DNA from: Eledone cirrhosa
Lineage: Eukaryota > Mollusca > Cephalopoda > Octopoda > Eledonidae
DNA: 64,000 nucleotides
Direction of reading: 5' to 3'
Assembly: GCA_964016885.1 (NCBI GenBank)
Contig: OZ024748.1
Coordinates: 30,912,312 to 30,976,311, forward strand
This document shows, in pieces, positions 1 through 13,493 of the stretch (position 1 is the first letter of the stretch; every line of letters starts with the position of its first letter). The position numbers and the translations under genes were made by a program. Under the pieces are notes generated by a model, which saw nothing but the letters and a program-made list of their open reading frames with translations, had not been told where the DNA came from and did no database searches.

Positions 1-939
1 AAAGCCTAACCCCAAGCCTTAGACTTAAACCCCAACCCCAAGCTTTAGATTTAGGCTTAAACCCCAACTCCAAGACTTAGAATTAAACCATAACCACAAG
101 GCTTAGACTTAAACACCAACTCCTAGCCTTAGACTTAAACTTAAACCCCAAACCCTAGCCTTTGACTTAAACCCCAACTCCAAGCCATTGACATAGATTT
201 AAACCCCAACCCCAAGACTTAGACTTAGACTTGAACCCCAACCCCAAGCCTTAGACTTAGACTTAAAGCCCAACTCCACGCCTTAGACTTAAACCCTAAA
301 CGCAACCCTTAAACGTAGAATTAAACCCCAACCAAAATGCTTAGACTTAGACATAAACCCCAACCACAAGCCTTAGACTTAGACTTAAACCCCAACCCCT
401 AGCCTTAGACGTATACTTAAACCCCAACTCCAAGACTTAGATATAGACTTAAACCCCAACCCCAAGTTTGGACTTCGACATAAAACCCAACCACAAAGCT
501 TAGACTTAGACTTAAACACCAACATTAAGCCTTAGACTTAGATTTAAACCACAAGCCATAGACATAGATTTAAACCCCAACCTCAAGCCTTAGACGTAGA
601 CTTAAACCCCAACCCCAAGGCTTAGACTTAGACTTGAACCCCAACCCCAAGCCTTAGACTTAGACTTAAACCCCTACCTCTAGCGTTAGACTTAGAGTTA
701 AACCCCAAATCCAAGCCTCAAAATTAAACTATAACCACAAGCCTTAGACATAAACCCCACCCCAAGCCTTAGACTATGACTTAAACACCAACTCCTAGCC
801 TTAGACTTAAACTTAAACCCTAACCCCAAGCCTTAGACTTAAACTTAAATCCCAACGCCAAGCCTTAGACTTAGACTTGAACCCCAACCTCAAAGGTTAG
901 ACGTAGACACTAACCCTAAACCAGAGCCTTAGACTTAGA

Positions 940-2590
940 CTTACACACAAGCCTTAGAATTAAACCCTAACAACAAGCCTTAGACTTAAAACCTAACCCC
1001 AAGCCTTAGCCCAACCCGTAAACTTAAACCCCAACCCAAAGCCTTAGATTTAGACTTAAACCCCAACCACAAGCATTAGACTTAGACTTAAACCATAACC
1101 CCAAGCATTAGACTTAGACTTACCCCAACCATAAGCCTTAGATTTAGACTTAAAGCCCAAGCCATAGACATAGATTTAAAACCCAACCTCAAGCCTTAGA
1201 CGTAGACATGAATCTCAACCCAGCCCTTAGACTTACACTTAAAACCCAACCACTAGCATTAGACTTAGATTTAAACCCCAAGCCATAGACATAGAATTAA
1301 ACGCCAACTTCAAGACTTAGACGTAGACTTAAACCCCAGCTCCAAGCCTTAGACTTAGTCTTAAACCCCAACCCCAAGACTTAGACTTAGTCTTAAACCC
1401 CAACCCCACGCCTTAGACTTAGAGTTAAATAATAACCCAAAGCCTTAGAAATAGATTTAATCCCAAATCCCAAGCCTTAGAGATAGACTTAAACCCCAAC
1501 CCCAAGCTTTAGACATCGACATAAACCCCAACCACAAGCATTAGACTTAGACTTAACCCCAACCCCAAGCCTTAGACTTAGACTTAAACCCCAACATTAA
1601 GCCTTAGACTTAGACTTAAACCCCAAGCCATAGACATAGATTTAAACCCCAACCCCAAGTCTTAGACTTAGACTTAAACCCCAACCTCAAGCCTTAGAAT
1701 TAAACCCTAACAACAAGCCTTAGACTTAAAACCTAACCCCAAACCTTAGCCCTACACGTAAATTTAAACCCCAAACCAAACCCTTAGATTTAGACTTAAA
1801 CCCCAACCACAAGCATTAGACTTAGACTTAAACCCTAAACCCAAGCATTAGACTTAGACTTACCCCAACCATAAGCTTTAGACTTAGATTTAAACCCCAA
1901 CCACAAGCCTTAGACGTAGACTTAAAGGCCAACCTCAAGCTTTAGACTTAGATTTAAAACCCAACCACTAGCATTAGACTTAGACTTAAACTCCAAGCCA
2001 TAGACATGGATTTAAACGCCAACCTCAAGACTTAGACTTAGACTTAAACCCCAGCTCCAAGCCTTAGACTTAGACTTAAACCCCAACCCCAAGACTTAAA
2101 CTTAAACTTAAACCTCAACCCAAAGCCTTAGACATAGATTTAAACGCCAAACCCAAGCTTTAGACTAAAACTTGAGCCCCAACGCCAAGCCTTAGACACC
2201 ACAACAACAAGCCTTAGAATTAAACCCTAACAACAAGCCTTAGACTTAAAACCTAACCCCAAGCCTTAGCACAACCCGTAAAACTTAAACCCCAACCCAA
2301 AGCCTTAGATTTAGACTTAAACCCCAACCACAAGCATTAGACTTAGACTTAAACCCTAACCCCAAGCATTAGACTTAGACTTACCCCAACCATAAGCCTT
2401 AGACTTAGTATTAAACACCAAGCCATAGACATAGATTTAAAACCCAACCTCAAGCCTTAGACGTAGACTTAAAACTCAACCTCAAGCCTTATACTTAGAC
2501 TTGAACCTCAACCCAAGCCTTAGACTTAGACTTAAAACCCAACCACTAGAATTAGACTTAGACTTAAACCCCAAGCCATAGACATAGATT
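940..2590 (+). repeat. Block of about 0.4 kb present three times
   Basis: Three segments share an ordered series of unusual monomers: TAAACCCTAACAACAAG, then AAAACCTAACCCCAA, then CCGTAAACTT or a near variant, then AAGCATTAGAC twice, then TTACCCCAACCATAAG. The first elements begin at 961, 1,701 and 2,221, giving spacings of 740 and 520 bp. The copies differ by scattered substitutions and by whole-monomer gains or losses. This is an older local duplication that has since decayed. Confidence 0.75.
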
Positions 2591-3660
2591 TAAACCCTAA
2601 CCCCAAGTCTTAGACTTAGACTTGAACCCCAACCCCAAGTCTTAGACTTAGACTTAAAACCCAACCACTATCCTTAGACGTAAACTTAAATCCCAACCCC
2701 AAGCCTTTGACTTAGACTTAAACCCAAGCCTTAGACTGAGACTTAAACCCCAACACCAAGCCTTAGACTTAAACAACAACCCCAAGCTTTAGACATAGGA
2801 TTAAACGCCAACTCCAAGCCTTAGAATTAAACCATAACCACAAGGCTTAGACATAAACCCCAACGCCAAGCCTTAGACTTAGAATTAAACACCAAGTCCC
2901 AGCCTTAGACTTAACCTTAAACCCCAACACCAAGCCATATACATTGACTTCAACTTCAACCCAAAGACTTAGAGTTAGACTTAAACCCGAACCCCAAGCC
3001 TTAAACTTAGACTTAAAGCCCAACCTAAAGCCTTAGACTTAGACTTAAACCCAACCAGAAGCCTTAGACATAGATTTAAACCTCAACACAAAGCCTTAGA
3101 CTTAGACTTAAACCACAACTCCAGGCCTTAGACTTAAATCCTAACCCCAACCCTTAAACTTAGACTTAAACCCCAACTCCAAGGCTTAGACTTAGACTTA
3201 AATACACACCCCAAGCCTTAGACGTAGGCACTAACGCCAAAGCAAAGCCTTAGACTTAGAATTAAACCCCAACCCAAAGCCTTATGCATAGACTTAAACC
3301 ACAACAGTAAGCCTTACAATTAAACCCTAACAACATGTCTTAGTCTTAAAACCTAACCCCAACCCCAAGACTTATCCCAACGTGTAAACTTAAAGCCCAA
3401 CCCCAAGTCTTAGATTTAGACTTAAACTCCAAACCCAAGCCTTAGACATAGACATAAACCCCAACCCCAAGCTTTAGACATCGACATAATCCTCAACCCC
3501 AAGCCTTAGGCTTAGACTTGAACCCCAACTCCAAGTCTTAGAATTAGGCTTAAACCCCAACCACTAGCATTAGCCTTAGACTTAAACTTAAACCCCAACC
3601 CAAAGTCTTTGTCTTAGAATTAAACACAAGCCTTAGACTTAGACTTAAACCCCAACCCCA

Positions 3661-4024
3661 AGCATTAGACTTAGGCTTAAACCCCGAACCCCCAAGATTA
3701 AGACTTAAACCCCAACCCAAAGTCTTAGATTTAGACGTGAACCCTGTCCCCAAGTTTTAGACTTAGACTTAAACCCCAACCACTAGCATCAGACTTAGAC
3801 TTAAACCCAAACTCCAAGCCTTAGACTTAAAACCCAACCCCAAGCATTAGACTTAGGCTTAAACCCCGAACCCCCAAGATTAAGACTTAAACCCCAACCC
3901 AAAGTCTTAGATTTAGACGTGAACCCTGTCCCCAAGTTTGAGACTTAGACTTAAACCCCAACCACTAGCATCAGACTTAGACTTAAACCCAAACTCCAAG
4001 CCTTAGAATTAAACCATAACCACA
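3661..4024 (+). repeat. 182-bp tandem duplication
   Basis: The segment starting AGCATTAGACTTAGGC at 3,661 repeats at 3,843, a period of 182 bp. Shared private variants include CCCCGAACCCCC, AAGATTAAGAC, GACGTGAACCCTGTCCCC and AGCATCAGAC. The copies are nearly identical except for a few positions, such as TTTTAG against TTTGAG after CCCCAAG, and a difference near the right end. This is a recent event of several monomers inside otherwise diverged array. Confidence 0.88.
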
Positions 4025-5479
4025 AGCCTTAGACATAAACGCCAACCCAAAGTCTTAGACTTGGAATTAAACCCCAAACCCAAGCCTTAGAATTAGACTT
4101 AAACCCATTCCCCAAACCCCAACCCCAAGCCTTAGATTTAGACTTAAACTCCAAACCTTAAGCCTTAGACTTAGACTTAAACCCCAACCCCAAGCCTCAG
4201 ACTTAGACTTAAACCTCAACCCTTAGACTTAGACTAAACCCCAACCCCTAGCCTTAGACGTAAACTTAAAATTAGACTTAGACTTAAACCCCAACTCCTA
4301 GCCTTAGACTTAGACTTAAACCCCAACCCCAAGCCTCAGACTTAGACTTAAACCCCAACCCTTAGACTTAGACTTAAACACTAACCCCAAGCCTTAGACT
4401 TAAAGCATAATCGCAATCCCAATCTTTAGACATAGACTTAAACCTTAACACCAAGCCTTAGACGTAGACTTAAACCTCTACCCAAAGACTTAGACTTAGA
4501 CTTAAACCCCAACCCCAAGCCTTATACATTGACTTCAACTTCAACCCAAAGACTTAGAGTTAGACTTAAACCCGAACCCCAAGCCTTAAACTTACACTTA
4601 AAGCCCAACCTAAAGCCTTAGACTTAGACTTAAACCCCAACCCCAAGTCTTATGCATAGAATTAAACCACAACACCAAGCCTTAGAATTAAACCCTAACA
4701 ACAAGACTTAGTCTTAAAACCGAACCCCAACCCCAAGCCTTAGCCCAAACCGTAAATTTACACCCCAACCCCAAGCCTTAGATTTAGACTTAAACTCCAA
4801 CCCCAAGACTTAGACATAGACTTAAACCCCAACCCCAAGCTTTAGACATCGACATAAACCCCAACCACAAATATTAGACTTAGATTTAAACCCCAACAAC
4901 AAGGCTTAGACATAAACCCTAACCCCAAGCCTTAGACTTAAACCCCAACACCAAGCTTTAGACTTAGGCTTAAACCCCAACCCCCAAGCCTTAGACTTAA
5001 ACCCCAACCACAACACTTAGACTTAGACTTAAACCCCAGCTCCAAGCCTTAGACTTGGATTTAAACCCAAACCCCAAGACTTAGACTTAGATTTAAACCC
5101 CAACACTAAGTCTTAGATTTAGACTTAAACCCAACCACAGGCCTTAGACATAGACTTAAACCTCAACCCAAAGCCTTAGACTTAGACTTAAACCACAACT
5201 CCAGGCTTTAGACTTAAACCCTAACCCCAACCCTTAAACTTAGACTTAAACCCCAACTCCAAGGCTTAGACTTAGACTTAAATGCCAACCCCAAGCCTCA
5301 GACTTAGACTTAAACCCCAACCCTTAGACTTAGACTAAACCCCAACCCCTAGCCTTAGACGTAAACTTAAAATTAGACTTAGACTTAAATCCCAAACTCA
5401 AGCCTTAGACTTAGACTTCAACCCCAACTACAAGCTTTAGACTTAGACTTAAACCCCAACCCCAAGCCTCAGACTTAGA

Positions 5480-6440
5480 CTTAAACACCAACCCTTAGAC
5501 TTAGACTTAAACCCCAACCCAAAGCCTTAGACTTAAATTTTAAACCCCAATCCCAATCCTGAGACTTAGACTTAAACCCTCACCCACAGCCTTAGACTTA
5601 AAGCCTAACCGCAACCACAATCTTTAGACTTAGAATTAAACTCCAACCCAAAGACTTAGACCCTAACCCCAAGCACAAGAATTAGACAAAGACATAAACC
5701 TTAACCCCAAGCCTTAGACTTAGACGTCAACACAAACCACACGCCTTAGACATAGACTTAAACACCAACCCCAAGCCTTAGTCTTAGACATAAAATCGAA
5801 CCATTAGAATTACACTTAGATTTAAACCCCAACCTTAGACATACACTTAAATCCCAACCCCAACACTTGGACTTAAACCCCAACCCCAAGCCTTAGACAT
5901 AGACTTAAACCTCAACCCAAATCCTTAGACTTAGTCTTAAACCAAAACCCCATGCTTTAGATTTAGACTTACACCCCAACCACTCAACTTAGACCAACTC
6001 CAAGACTTAGACTTAGATTTAAACCCCAACCTCAAGCCTTAGACGTAGACACTAACCCCAAACCAAAGCCTTAGACTTAGAATGAAACCCCAACCCCAAG
6101 CCTTATACATAGACTTAAACCACAAGCCCAAGCCTTAGAATTAAACCCTAATAACAAGCTTTAGACTTACAACATAACCCCAAACCCAAGTCTTAGCCCA
6201 ACACGTAAACTTAAACACCAACACAAAGCCTTAGACTTAGACTTAAACCATAGCCACAAGCCTTAGACTTACACTTAAACACGAATCCCAAGCCTTAGAC
6301 ATAGACTTAAACCTCAACCCCATGTTTAGACTTCGACATAAAACCCAACCACAAGCCCTAGACTTAGACTTAACCCCAAACCCAAAGCCTTAGACTTAGA
6401 CATAAACCCCAAGCCCTAGACATAGATTTAAACCCCAACC
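5480..6440 (+). repeat. Older diverged copy of the HOR A tail plus HOR B head
   Basis: The order of rare variants here matches 19.8-20.76 kb: AATCCTGAGAC, CCTCACCCACAG, AGACAAAGACATAAACC, TAGACATACACTTAAATC, CACTTGGACTTAAAC, CCCATG then TTTAGACTT, and GACATAAAACCC. For example CACCCACAG is at 5,581 here and 19,932 there. The copies differ by scattered substitutions and by whole monomers; the TTAGACATACAC unit is single here and doubled near 20.2 kb. The junction between HOR A tail sequence and the HOR B-specific part is therefore ancestral, not created by the recent amplification. Confidence 0.82.
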
Positions 6441-6883
6441 TCAACACTTAGACTTAAAATTAAACCCCAACCCCAAGCCTTAGACTTAGACTTAAACCCC
6501 AACCACTAGCATCAGACTTAGACTTAAACCCCAACTCCAAGACTTAGAATTAAACCCCAAACCCAAGCCTTAGAATTAGACTTAAACCCGTTCCCCAAAC
6601 CCCAACCCCAAGCCTTAGATTTAGACTTAAACTCAAAACTTAAGCCTTAGACTTAGACTTAAACCCTAACAACAAGACTTAGTCTTAAAACCGAACCCCA
6701 ACCCCAATTCTTAGCCCAAACCGTAAATTTACACCCCAACCCCAAGCCTTAGATTTAGACTTAAACTCCAACCCCAAGCCTTAGACATAGACTTAAACCA
6801 CAACCCCAAGCTTTAGACATCGACATAAACCCCAACCCCAAGTCTTAGACATAGACTTGAACCCCAACCCCAAGTCTTAGAAT

Positions 6884-9800
6884 TAGACTTAAACCCCAAC
6901 TCCAAGCCTTAGACTTAAACCCGAAACCCAAGCCTAAGACTTAGACTTAAACCCCAACCCAAAGTCTTAGATTTAGACTTAACCCCATACCCAAAGCCTT
7001 AGACATAGACATAAACCCCAAGCCCTAGACATAGATTTAAACCCCAACCCCAAGCCTTAGACTTAGACGTGAACCCCATCCCCAAGTTTTAGACTTAGAC
7101 TTAAACCCCAGCCACTAGCATTAGACTTAGACTTAAACCCCAACTCCAAGTCTTAGAATTAAACCATAACCACAAGCCTTAGACATAAACGCAAACCCCA
7201 AGTCTTAGACTTAGAATTAAACCCCAAACCCAAGCCTTAGAATTTGACTTAAACCCGTTCCCTAAACCCCAAACCCAAGACTTAGATTTAGACTTAAACT
7301 CAAAACTTAAGCCTCAGACTTAGACTTAAACCCTAAGACATAGGCATAGATTTAAACCCCAACCTCAAGCCTTAGACTAAGACTTAAATCCCAACCCCAA
7401 GCTTTAGACTTAGACGTAATCCCCAACTACAAGCCTTAGAATTAAATCATAAACACAAGCCTTAGACTTAAACCCCAACCCAAAGCCTTAGACTTAGACT
7501 TAAACCCCAACCCCAAGCCTCAGACTTAGACTTAAAGCCCAAACCTTAGACTCAGACTAAACCTCAACCCCTAGCCTTAGACGTAAACTTAAACCCCAAC
7601 TCCTACACTTAGACTTAAACCCTAACCACAAGCCTTAGACTTAGACTTTAACCCCAACCCAAACCCTTAGACTTAGACTTAAACCCCAACCCCAAGCCTC
7701 AGACTTAGACTTAAACCCCAACCCTTAGACTTAGAGTAAACCCCAACCCCTAGCCTTAGAAGTAAACTTAAAATTAGACTTAGACTTAAACCCCAAATCC
7801 TAGCCTTAGACTTAGACTTAAACCCCAACCCCAAGCCTCAGACTTAGACTTAAACCCCAACCTTTAGACTTAGACTTAAACCCCAACCACAAGCCTTAGA
7901 CTTAGAATTTAAACCCCAATCCCAATCCTGAGACTTAGACTTAAACCCTAACCCCAAACCTTAGACTTAGACTTAAAACCCAACCCCAAGCCTCAGACTT
8001 AGACTTAAACCCCAACCCTTAGACTTGGACTAAACCCCAACCCCTAGCCTTAGACGTAAACTTAAAATTAGACTTAGACTTAAATCCCAAACTCAAGCCT
8101 TAGAGTTAGACTTGAACCCCAACTACAAGCTTTAGACTTAGACCTAAACCCCAACCCCAAATGTCAGACTTAGATTTGAACACCAACTCCTAGCCTTAGA
8201 CTTAGACTTAAACCCCAACCCCAAGCCTCAGACTTGGACTTAAACCCCAAACTTTAGACTTAGAATTAAACCCCAACCACAAGCCTTAGACTTAGAATTT
8301 AAACCCCAATCCCAATCCTGAGACTTAGACTTAAACCCTAACCCCAAGCCTTAGACTTAAAGCCTAACCGCAACCCCAATCTTTAGACATAGACTTAAAC
8401 CTTAACCCCAAGCCTTAGACTTAGACTTAAAGCCCAACCCCAAGCCTCAGACTTAGACTGAAACCCCAACCCTGAGACTTAGACTAAACCCCAACCCCTA
8501 GCCTTAGACGTAAACTTAAAATTAGACTTAGACTTAAATCCCAAACTCAAGCCTTAGACTTAAAACCGAACCCCAAGTCTAAGACTTAGACTTAAACCCC
8601 AACCCAAAGTCTTAGATTTAGACTTAACCCCAAACCCAAAGCATTAGACTTAGACATAAACCCCAAGCCCTAGACAGATTTAAACCCCAACCCCAAGCCT
8701 TAGACTTAGACTTGAACCCCATCCCCAAGTTTTAGACTTAGACTTAAACCCCAACCACTAGCATTAGACTTAGACTTAAACCCCAAATCCAGGCCTTAGA
8801 ATTAAACCATAACCACAAGCCTTAGACATAAACGCCAACCCCAAGTCTTAGACTTAGAATTAAACCCCAAACCCAAGCCTTATAATTAGACTTAAACCCG
8901 TTCCCTAAACCCCAAACCCAAGACTTAGATTTAGACTTAAACTCAAAACTTAAGCCTCAGACTTAGACTTAAACCCTAAGACATAGGCATAGATTTAAAC
9001 CCCAACCTCAAGCCTTAGACTAAGACTTAAATCCCAACCCCAAGCTTTAGACTTAGACGTAATCCCCAACTACAAGCCTTAGAATTAAATCATAAACACA
9101 AGCCTTAGACTTAAACCCCAACCCAAAGCCTTAGACTTAGACTTAAACCATAATCCCAAGCGTTAGACTTAGTCTTAAACCCCAACCACAAGACTTAGAC
9201 CTAGACATAAACGCCAACCCAAAGGTTTAGACTTAGAGTTAATCACCAACCCCCAGCCTTGGAATTAGACATAAAACCGTACCCCAAATCGCAAACCCAA
9301 GCCTTAGACTTAGATTTAGACCCAAATCTGAAGCCTCAGACTTAGACTTATACCCCAAGACATAGACATAGATTTAAACCCCAACCTCAAGCCTTAGACT
9401 AAGACTTAAACCCCAACCCCAAGCATTAGAAGTAGACAATAAACACAAGCCTTAGACTTAGACTTAAAACCACAACCCCTATCCTTAGACGTAAACTTAA
9501 ACCCCAACCCCTAAACTTAGACTTAGAATTAAACCATAACCCCAAGCCTAATACTTAAACCCTAACCCCAAGCCTTAGACTTAAAGCCTAACCGCAACCC
9601 CAATCTTTAGACATAGACTTAAACCTTAACCTCAAGCCTTAGACTTAGACTTAAAACCCAACCCCAAGCCTCAGACTTAGACTTAAACCCCAACCCTTAG
9701 ACTAAGACTAAACCCCAACCCCTAGCCTTAGACGTAAACTTAAAATTAGACTTAGACTTAAATCCCAAACTCAAGCCTTAGATTAGACTTGAACCCCAAC

Positions 9801-10188
9801 TACAAGCTTTAGACTTAGACCTAAACCCCAACCCCAAATGTTAGCTTTATTTTTGAACACCAACTCCTAGCCTTAGACTTAGACTTAAACCCCAACCCCA
9901 AGCCTCAGACTTAGACTTAAACCCCAACCCTTAGACTTAGACTTAAACCCCAACCACAAACCTTAGACTTAGAATTTAAACCCCAATCCCAATCCTGAGA
10001 CTTAGACTTAAACCCTCACCCACAGCCTTAGACTTAAAGCCTAACCGCAACCCTAATCTTTAGACTTAGAATTAAACTCCAACCCAAAGACTTAGACCCT
10101 AACCCCAAGCCCAAGCATTAGACAAAGACATAAACCTTAACCCCAAGCCTTAGACTTAAACGTAAACACAAACCACAGGCCTTAGACA
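6884..10188 (+). repeat. HOR A copy 1
   Basis: First 3,305-bp unit. It carries C at the variable position 8,291 (CCTTAGACTTAGAATTT), as copy 3 does. Four CCTCAG...AAAATTAG cassettes begin near 7,697, 7,991, 8,445 and 9,669. The first half also contains the CCCGTTCCC monomer and the CATAGGCATAG variant that recur at the same offset in every copy. Confidence 0.9.
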
Positions 10189-13100
10189 TAGACTTAAACC
10201 CCAACTCCAAGCCTTAGACTTAAACCCGAAACCCAAGCCTAAGACTTAGACTTAAACCCCAACCCAAAGTCTTAGATTTAGACTTAACCCCATACCCAAA
10301 GCCTTAGACATAGACATAAACCCCAAGCCCTAGACATAGATTTAAACCCCAACCCCAAGCCTTAGACTTAGACGTGAACCCCATCCCCAAGTTTTAGACT
10401 TAGACTTAAACCCCAGCCACTAGCATTAGACTTAGACTTAAACCCCAACTCCAAGTCTTAGAATTAAACCATAACCACAAGCCTTAGACATAAACGCAAA
10501 CCCCAAGTCTTAGACTTAGAATTAAACCCCAAACCCAAGCCTTAGAATTTGACTTAAACCCGTTCCCTAAACCCCAAACCCAAGACTTAGATTTAGACTT
10601 AAACTCAAAACTTAAGCCTCAGACTTAGACTTAAACCCTAAGACATAGGCATAGATTTAAACCCCAACCTCAAGCCTTAGACTAAGACTTAAATCCCAAC
10701 CCCAAGCTTTAGACTTAGACGTAATCCCCAACTACAAGCCTTAGAATTAAATCATAAACACAAGCCTTAGACTTAAACCCCAACCCAAAGCCTTAGACTT
10801 AGACTTAAACCCCAACCCCAAGCCTCAGACTTAGACTTAAAGCCCAAACCTTAGACTCAGACTAAACCTCAACCCCTAGCCTTAGACGTAAACTTAAACC
10901 CCAACTCCTACACTTAGACTTAAACCCTAACCACAAGCCTTAGACTTAGACTTTAACCCCAACCCAAACCCTTAGACTTAGACTTAAACCCCAACCCCAA
11001 GCCTCAGACTTAGACTTAAACCCCAACCCTTAGACTTAGAGTAAACCCCAACCCCTAGCCTTAGAAGTAAACTTAAAATTAGACTTAGACTTAAACCCCA
11101 AATCCTAGCCTTAGACTTAGACTTAAACCCCAACCCCAAGCCTCAGACTTAGACTTAAACCCCAACCTTTAGACTTAGACTTAAACCCCAACCACAAGCC
11201 TTAGACTTAGAATTTAAACCCCAATCCCAATCCTGAGACTTAGACTTAAACCCTAACCCCAAACCTTAGACTTAGACTTAAAACCCAACCCCAAGCCTCA
11301 GACTTAGACTTAAACCCCAACCCTTAGACTTGGACTAAACCCCAACCCCTAGCCTTAGACGTAAACTTAAAATTAGACTTAGACTTAAATCCCAAACTCA
11401 AGCCTTAGAGTTAGACTTGAACCCCAACTACAAGCTTTAGACTTAGACCTAAACCCCAACCCCAAATGTCAGACTTAGATTTGAACACCAACTCCTAGCC
11501 TTAGACTTAGACTTAAACCCCAACCCCAAGCCTCAGACTTGGACTTAAACCCCAAACTTTAGACTTAGAATTAAACCCCAACCACAAGCCTTAGATTTAG
11601 AATTTAAACCCCAATCCCAATCCTGAGACTTAGACTTAAACCCTAACCCCAAGCCTTAGACTTAAAGCCTAACCGCAACCCCAATCTTTAGACATAGACT
11701 TAAACCTTAACCCCAAGCCTTAGACTTAGACTTAAAGCCCAACCCCAAGCCTCAGACTTAGACTGAAACCCCAACCCTGAGACTTAGACTAAACCCCAAC
11801 CCCTAGCCTTAGACGTAAACTTAAAATTAGACTTAGACTTAAATCCCAAACTCAAGCCTTAGACTTAAAACCGAACCCCAAGTCTAAGACTTAGACTTAA
11901 ACCCCAACCCAAAGTCTTAGATTTAGACTTAACCCCAAACCCAAAGCATTAGACTTAGACATAAACCCCAAGCCCTAGACAGATTTAAACCCCAACCCCA
12001 AGCCTTAGACTTAGACTTGAACCCCATCCCCAAGTTTTAGACTTAGACTTAAACCCCAACCACTAGCATTAGACTTAGACTTAAACCCCAAATCCAGGCC
12101 TTAGAATTAAACCATAACCACAAGCCTTAGACATAAACGCCAACCCCAAGTCTTAGACTTAGAATTAAACCCCAAACCCAAGCCTTATAATTAGACTTAA
12201 ACCCGTTCCCTAAACCCCAAACCCAAGACTTAGATTTAGACTTAAACTCAAAACTTAAGCCTCAGACTTAGACTTAAACCCTAAGACATAGGCATAGATT
12301 TAAACCCCAACCTCAAGCCTTAGACTAAGACTTAAATCCCAACCCCAAGCTTTAGACTTAGACGTAATCCCCAACTACAAGCCTTAGAATTAAATCATAA
12401 ACACAAGCCTTAGACTTAAACCCCAACCCAAAGCCTTAGACTTAGACTTAAACCATAATCCCAAGCGTTAGACTTAGTCTTAAACCCCAACCACAAGACT
12501 TAGACCTAGACATAAACGCCAACCCAAAGGTTTAGACTTAGAGTTAATCACCAACCCCCAGCCTTGGAATTAGACATAAAACCGTACCCCAAATCGCAAA
12601 CCCAAGCCTTAGACTTAGATTTAGACCCAAATCTGAAGCCTCAGACTTAGACTTATACCCCAAGACATAGACATAGATTTAAACCCCAACCTCAAGCCTT
12701 AGACTAAGACTTAAACCCCAACCCCAAGCATTAGAAGTAGACAATAAACACAAGCCTTAGACTTAGACTTAAAACCACAACCCCTATCCTTAGACGTAAA
12801 CTTAAACCCCAACCCCTAAACTTAGACTTAGAATTAAACCATAACCCCAAGCCTAATACTTAAACCCTAACCCCAAGCCTTAGACTTAAAGCCTAACCGC
12901 AACCCCAATCTTTAGACATAGACTTAAACCTTAACCTCAAGCCTTAGACTTAGACTTAAAACCCAACCCCAAGCCTCAGACTTAGACTTAAACCCCAACC
13001 CTTAGACTAAGACTAAACCCCAACCCCTAGCCTTAGACGTAAACTTAAAATTAGACTTAGACTTAAATCCCAAACTCAAGCCTTAGATTAGACTTGAACC

Positions 13101-13493
13101 CCAACTACAAGCTTTAGACTTAGACCTAAACCCCAACCCCAAATGTTAGCTTTATTTTTGAACACCAACTCCTAGCCTTAGACTTAGACTTAAACCCCAA
13201 CCCCAAGCCTCAGACTTAGACTTAAACCCCAACCCTTAGACTTAGACTTAAACCCCAACCACAAACCTTAGACTTAGAATTTAAACCCCAATCCCAATCC
13301 TGAGACTTAGACTTAAACCCTCACCCACAGCCTTAGACTTAAAGCCTAACCGCAACCCTAATCTTTAGACTTAGAATTAAACTCCAACCCAAAGACTTAG
13401 ACCCTAACCCCAAGCCCAAGCATTAGACAAAGACATAAACCTTAACCCCAAGCCTTAGACTTAAACGTAAACACAAACCACAGGCCTTAGACA
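10189..13493 (+). repeat. HOR A copy 2
   Basis: Second 3,305-bp unit. It matches copy 1 throughout the compared landmarks except for T at 11,596, which corresponds to C at 8,291. Confidence 0.9.

Larger units (their letters stand above)
1..6883 (+). repeat. Diverged left-edge array without a long HOR
   Basis: This stretch holds only satellite monomers, more diverged from one another than those after 6.9 kb. It has patchy internal duplication rather than a clean higher-order period. A block of about 0.4 kb beginning with CCCTAACAACAAG recurs near 961, 1,701 and 2,221, with weaker relatives near 3,321, 4,689 and 6,131. The CCTCAG to AAAATTAG cassette that is abundant in HOR A already occurs near 4,195 and 5,296. 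Many units are 26-bp forms. There is no gene or unique sequence here. Confidence 0.85.

Noticed and set aside
3550..3753. A 67-codon open frame on the minus strand with repeated LGWGLSLSLRL
   Set aside because: It is a read-through of satellite monomers. GGTTTAAGTCTAAG translates as GLSLS in one frame and FKSK in another, and the third frame hits TAA. The 32-bp period shifts frame each unit, so chance indels extend it briefly. There is no start context, no conservation across copies and no non-repeat part.
9841..9860. AATAAA polyadenylation signal on the minus strand within TTAGCTTTATTTTTG
   Set aside because: A chance word in a variant monomer, with no gene upstream and copied only because the HOR was copied.
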